Both the position numbers and the translations under genes were made by a program. A DNA stretch of 26,585 nucleotides. It comes from JAIMBK01 sp040755975. Its GTDB lineage: Bacteria; Bacillota; Desulfotomaculia; Desulfotomaculales; Nap2-2B. Shown in pieces: positions 23,797 through 26,585 of the stretch (positions are counted from its first letter, which is position 1; the number at the start of each line of letters is the position of its first letter). The stretch spans positions 1-26,585 of the forward strand of contig JBFLZY010000035.1 in NCBI GenBank assembly GCA_040755975.1, read 5' to 3'. The notes under the pieces were generated by a model that saw only the letters and a program-made list of their open reading frames with translations, had not been told where the DNA came from and did no database searches.

Positions 23797-23946
23797 GACC
23801 ACCTGAACGGGCAGGCGGTAATCCCCTTGCGGGCCGAGGGACACTGGCTTTTCTACGTCCGGCACGAGGACAGCCAGGCAGCAAGAGAAGGGGGGTACGA
23901 CCAGGTGGTTTACAGCGCCACCTTTACCATTTTCGGCGTGCGATAA
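23797..23946 (+). pseudogene. C-terminal remnant resembling DUF4198 proteins
   Basis: The open frame (back to 23779, no start codon with ribosome site) reads GQAVIPLRAEGHWLFYVRH, then YDQVVYSATFTIFGV and a stop at 23944-23946. The pattern of L-x-A-x-G-x-W-L-x-x-V-x-H followed by a Y-x-A-T-x-T ending resembles the C-terminus of DUF4198 proteins, which are exported and often sit near cobalt/nickel uptake genes. The remaining 180 or so residues are missing. Recognition by pattern only. Confidence 0.45.
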
Positions 23947-24354
23947 GGAAGGTTTTTAAGAAAACAGCCGTTTGCTGCGCACCCTGGATTGCCACCGGGA
24001 ACGGAATCCGGAAAAAGGCAAACAGGCGCCCGATTGCTTTGGCGGCAGGGTCTCTGCACACGTTGGTTAAAAAGCCACCGGGAGAATGTCCTGGCCGTTT
24101 TTCCTTTCCCGGGAGGAGAGTTCCCTTTTTCCGGAAGGATGGTTTTTGGGCAGCGCGGCAGATAACGTGGAAAACGTAATGATCTCTCTCCGGAAGGAAG
24201 AAGGCCAGCGCCAGCCCGGAATTATCGGAATTATTTTGATGCAAAGATACCAAAAGTTGCTTCCCTTCCCCGGAAGGAAAAGGGTCAGGGGAAGGGGCGA
24301 GTTCAATGCAAATGAAGTGACTAAACAGGTTCCGGGCAAAGCAGCCCCCGGGCG
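23947..24354. other. Gene-free stretch with a repeated CCGGAAGG motif
   Basis: No protein family was recognised on either strand. A plus-strand open frame from 24086 has low-complexity, basic content and overlaps the YedE remnant, so it is probably not real. CCGGAAGG occurs three times (24131, 24190, 24270), the last inside the REP-like palindrome. Confidence 0.5.
24261..24297. repeat. REP-like palindromic element
   Basis: CCTTCC-CC-GGAAGG is a perfect stem (24264-24277), followed by AAAAGGGTCAGGGGAAGGGG. Read on the minus strand it gives the SPDPFPSGEG peptide pattern that is a familiar artefact of dispersed REP-type repeats in many genomes. Only one copy is in the window. Confidence 0.5.
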
Positions 24355-24777
24355 TCAATTTCCTTCCCCATCCAGACTCACCCCTTGTGCCGATGGTTTT
24401 GTTAGCGGAGCTCTGCTGTTGAAAAAAGCGATGACGAACACCACCAGAAGGCCGATGATTACAGCCACCTGGCCCGCGAAAGGAACTCCCTGGGGGCTGG
24501 CGGCCAGGCCAAAATTATGGGCAAGGGCGGCCCCGGCAAGAAAACCCAGCACGGTGGCGGCGCAGTCGGTATTTCCTTCGCCGGCGGCCACCAGCTGGCG
24601 CAAAGGACAGCCGCCCAGTAAAGTAACACCCCACCCGCCGAGAACCATTCCTAGAAAATTCCATAACCCGTCGGAATGAGCTACCGGCTGGCCGGCGAAA
24701 CCCGGTTTAAAGCTGCCGGTAACCAGGTTGCCGATCAGGGCTACCGCCAGGATGGCTAAAGTCTGGGGGACGTCGAC
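24355..24777 (-). pseudogene. yedE: YedE-like selenium-metabolism membrane protein, C-terminal fragment
   Basis: About 140 residues are recognisable: LIGNLVTGSFKPGF, GQPVAHSDGLWNFLGM, LLGGCPLRQLVAAGEGN, GAALAHNFGLA. This is the conserved C-terminal half of YedE/YeeE-type transporters of the selenium branch, in which the Cys of GGCPxRQ is invariant. Full-length relatives are about 350-400 residues with a duplicated half. The N-terminal part is missing: upstream of the VDVPQTLAIL segment the sequence switches to CobN on the other strand. A chance ATG at 24801 opens the frame but has no ribosome site. Four hydrophobic segments remain. Likely non-functional. Confidence 0.75.
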
Positions 24778-25828
24778 CATGTGCACCAAAGGGGACGACA
24801 TTGCGGAGATCCTTTATTTAATGGGCGTAAAGCCGGTCTGGGAAGAAAGAAGCGGGCGCGTGAAAGGTTTATCGGTAATTCCGGCAGGCGAACTGGGCCG
24901 CCCGCGCATTGACGTGACTGTACGCATCAGCGGATTTTTCCGCGACGCCTTTCCCAACATCGTGGCTTTGCTGGACCAAGCCGTGGAACTGGTGGCCAAC
25001 CTGCCGGCGGAGGAAGGGGAGAACTACCTGGCCAGACACGTCCGGGAAGAGACAAAAGCGCTTGCTGCCGCCGGGATGGATGTGGCAAAGGCTAAAGAGA
25101 CAGCTCTTTACCGTATTTTCGGCTGCCGCCCCGGCGCCTACGGGGCCGGCGTCAGCGAGACCATCGATGCCAGGAACTGGCGGGACGAACAGGACCTGGG
25201 CCGGATTTACGTCACCTGGGGCGGTTATGCCTACGGGCGCAAAAATTACGGCCTGACGGCGCCGGAGCAGTTCAAAAAGCGCCTGAGCAAACTTGACTTG
25301 ACCGTAAAAAATGAAGACACGCGCGAATACGATATGCTGGACAGCGATGACTTTTATTCCTATCACGGAGGAATGATTGCCGCGGTCAAGGCCTTTAAGG
25401 GGGTCCTGCCCCGTTCGTACAGCGGAGACAGTTCCGACCCCGAACGCGTAAAGATCCGTTCCACCGCCGAAGAAGCCAAACACATTTTCCGCAGCCGGAT
25501 TCTCAACCCCAGGTGGATCGAAAGTATGCAGCGCCACGGTTACAAGGGGGCCGGCGATTTCTCCTGCATGGTGGACATCTGCTTCGGCTGGGACGCCACT
25601 GCCGAAGTTTTAGAAGACTGGATGTACGAAGAACTGGCTAAAAAGTATGCCCTCGCTCCGCAGATGCAGGAATGGTTCAAAGCAGTCAACCCCTGGGCGC
25701 TGCAGAATATCGCCGAACGCCTGCTGGAAGCGGTGGAGCGCAAGATGTGGGCTGCCGCGCCGGAAATGGTGGAGCAATTGAAAGAAATCTACCTGGACAT
25801 TGAAGGAGAAATCGAAGGGCGCACTTGA
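24776..25828 (+). pseudogene. cobN: CobN-type cobaltochelatase large subunit, C-terminal fragment
   Basis: About 350 residues match the C-terminus of CobN/magnesium-chelatase H proteins: KGDDIAEILYLMGVKPVW, LGRPRIDVTVRISGFFRDAFPN, GVSETIDARNW, YGRKNYG, DMLDSDDFYSYHGGM, SRILNPRWIE, HGYKGAGDF, GWDATAEV and NPWALQNIAERLLEA. Full CobN proteins are about 1,200-1,300 residues, so roughly the first 900 are gone. The match starts at ATG 24779, within a few bases of the point where the opposite-strand YedE fragment also ends. The ATG there has no ribosome site, and the frame upstream (to 24728) is antisense of YedE. The remaining sequence is uninterrupted, so the break may be recent or an assembly join. 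Confidence 0.85.
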
Positions 25829-26225
25829 TAAAATCAGGTTCTCGCTATTTTGTGGGGGTAAGCATTTGTTCTGATCTGATTTCTGCGATTGTTCAGCGGA
25901 GCGAAGCTGAAGACCCTTGACATGAAGAATGCCCGCGTTGGCTTTGATTGGCAAGGAGCTAAAGCGAAGCGGGGCTCCCTCCCGGCTCCTTAGAAACAAG
26001 GGGGCGAGGCTCTGTGTCAAGGGCGGCTATAGGTATAAAATGGAAGATATTTACTCAAAACAGCGAAGAACCAAAAATTTTGTCAGTTGTTCATGGTTGG
26101 GAGGAGGAATTTTTCAATGCGTGGAGAATAGTACGTAATTAAGGTAAACTTGTCCGGCAGAAGCCGGGTGCAAACTGTACTGTTCTCTCGCTTTCGTCAA
26201 CTTAAAAATGTTGAACGCCACGTGA
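25829..26225. other. Stretch without recognised genes, containing a long inverted repeat
   Basis: No family matches on either strand. CCCTTGACA (25914-25922) and TGTCAAGGG (26015-26023) are perfect inverted arms 92 bp apart, with GGAGC/GCTCC complementarity inside. A purine-rich GGGAGGAGGAATTTTTCAATG near 26099 resembles a ribosome site with start, but the frame closes after a few codons. Confidence 0.4.
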
Positions 26226-26275
26226 CCACGGAGGTCCGTTTTTTAGGACATTGTGACGGAGCTCGTGGTTTTTTT
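26226..26275 (+). terminator. Terminator-like hairpin 1
   Basis: CCACG-g-AG (26226-26233) pairs with CTCGTGG (26262-26268), followed by seven T. A small inner stem GTCC/GGAC (26234-26237 with 26246-26249) fills the loop. No gene is recognised directly upstream. Confidence 0.6.
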
Positions 26276-26296
26276 AATTTTAAAGTTATTAATAGG

Positions 26297-26354
26297 GCCA
26301 CGAAGGTCCTGTGTCTGCCGGCAGGCGGATGTGATCTTGGTGGCTTTTTATTTT
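26297..26354 (+). terminator. Terminator-like hairpin 2
   Basis: GCCAC-g-AAGGTC (26297-26308) pairs with GATCTT-g-GTGGC (26333-26344): 11 pairs around one mismatch, with CTGCCGGCAG as an inner palindrome, followed by TTTTTATTTT. The 5' arm repeats the CCACG(G/A)AGGTCC motif of hairpin 1. Confidence 0.65.
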
Positions 26355-26433
26355 CCGGTGCGAAAGACCTTCTATGTCAATAGGCAATTTAAAATTTTTT
26401 CGTGACAGTACAAGTGTTCGGGGCCTTTAAAGG

Positions 26434-26483
26434 ACGGGCTTCGCCCGTTCCGCCCGGGTCCGGGCTGGATTAAAATCCAGCCC
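26434..26483. other. Two adjacent GC-rich hairpins
   Basis: ACGGGC-TTC-GCCCGT (26434-26448) and GGGCTGGATT-AA-AATCCAGCCC (26462-26483) are both perfect stems. There is no U-run. They lie just downstream of the possible gene end at 26525 on the minus strand, so they could end that transcript. Confidence 0.45.
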
Positions 26484-26524
26484 TCGCCGGCGGCTTAATG
26501 ATATTTGAAAACAGAATAGTCACT

Positions 26525-26585
26525 TCAGGCTGCCTTGTTAACATGCCTGGCGCGGGCTGCCATGAAAGTAGCCTCGTCATAGCAA
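26525..26585 (-). CDS. Possible C-terminal end of a gene entering from the right edge
   Basis: The last 19 codons on the minus strand read CYDEATFMAARARHVNKAA and stop with TGA at 26525-26527. The frame is open to the window edge. The helical, basic ending is protein-like but too short to assign; an enzyme or transposase tail are both possible. Confidence 0.25.
   Translation of the reverse strand, partial: CYDEATFMAARARHVNKAA

Noticed and set aside
24086..24679. 197-residue plus-strand frame
   Set aside because: Its second half is antisense to the clear YedE fragment and its first half is repeat-rich; no ribosome site or domain.
25929..26383. Two short frames (69 and 77 residues) near the right edge
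   Set aside because: The second runs through the terminator hairpins and neither resembles a known protein.
1..26585. CRISPR arrays, tRNA, rRNA, intact transposases, phage genes
   Set aside because: No regularly spaced repeats, cloverleaf with CCA-type acceptor, rRNA signatures or recombinase motifs were seen.

Overview
The window looks like chromosomal DNA of an anaerobic, Gram-positive-type bacterium of the Desulfotomaculum/Pelotomaculum/Moorella kind (Clostridia, Peptococcales). This is inferred from strong AGGAGG-type ribosome sites with frequent TTG starts, a copper-amine-oxidase-N-like secreted protein, a tungsten aldehyde ferredoxin oxidoreductase (AFOR), an oxygen-sensitive 4-hydroxybutyryl-CoA dehydratase, sigma-54 promoters, and YedE and CobN remnants. 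No rRNA, tRNA, CRISPR array or intact insertion sequence was seen.

Layout. (1) 1-3400, left flank: an AT-rich secreted protein gene, then gene remnants: a radical-SAM fragment, a cysteine-rich protein resembling ATC hydrolases, an Old Yellow Enzyme-type flavin oxidoreductase cut off half way, and the tail of a short-chain dehydrogenase. (2) 3431-6811, control region and dehydratase: a perfect sigma-54 promoter drives a 4-hydroxybutyryl-CoA dehydratase (abfD-like) and a small CxxC protein. A convergent PAS/AAA+/Fis sigma-54 activator follows. Upstream of the activator lie two identical-arm palindromes (TGTGCA-N4-TGCACA) and a second perfect sigma-54 promoter. (3) 6959-14716: AFOR, iron-type alcohol dehydrogenase and a complete branched-chain-amino-acid-type (Liv/HAAT) ABC importer, set A. 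(4) 14940-23575: a second complete Liv-type importer (set B), an AMP-forming acyl-CoA ligase, an SDR dehydrogenase and a thiolase. (5) 23576-26585, right flank: a DUF4198-like tail, a REP-like palindrome, YedE and CobN fragments broken head-to-head at one point, a stretch without recognised genes, two strong terminator-like hairpins and a possible gene end entering from the right.

How the genes could work together (inference). The importers would take up a carboxylic or amino-acid-like substrate. Alcohol dehydrogenase plus AFOR would interconvert an alcohol, aldehyde and acid. The ligase would make a CoA thioester. The dehydratase would turn 4-hydroxybutyryl-CoA into crotonyl-CoA, and the SDR and thiolase would finish beta-oxidation to acetyl-CoA. 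A sigma-54 activator with a PAS sensor appears to switch on at least the AFOR operon and probably the dehydratase. The intact 20-kb block is bordered on both sides by decayed genes, as expected for an inserted or rearranged catabolic island.
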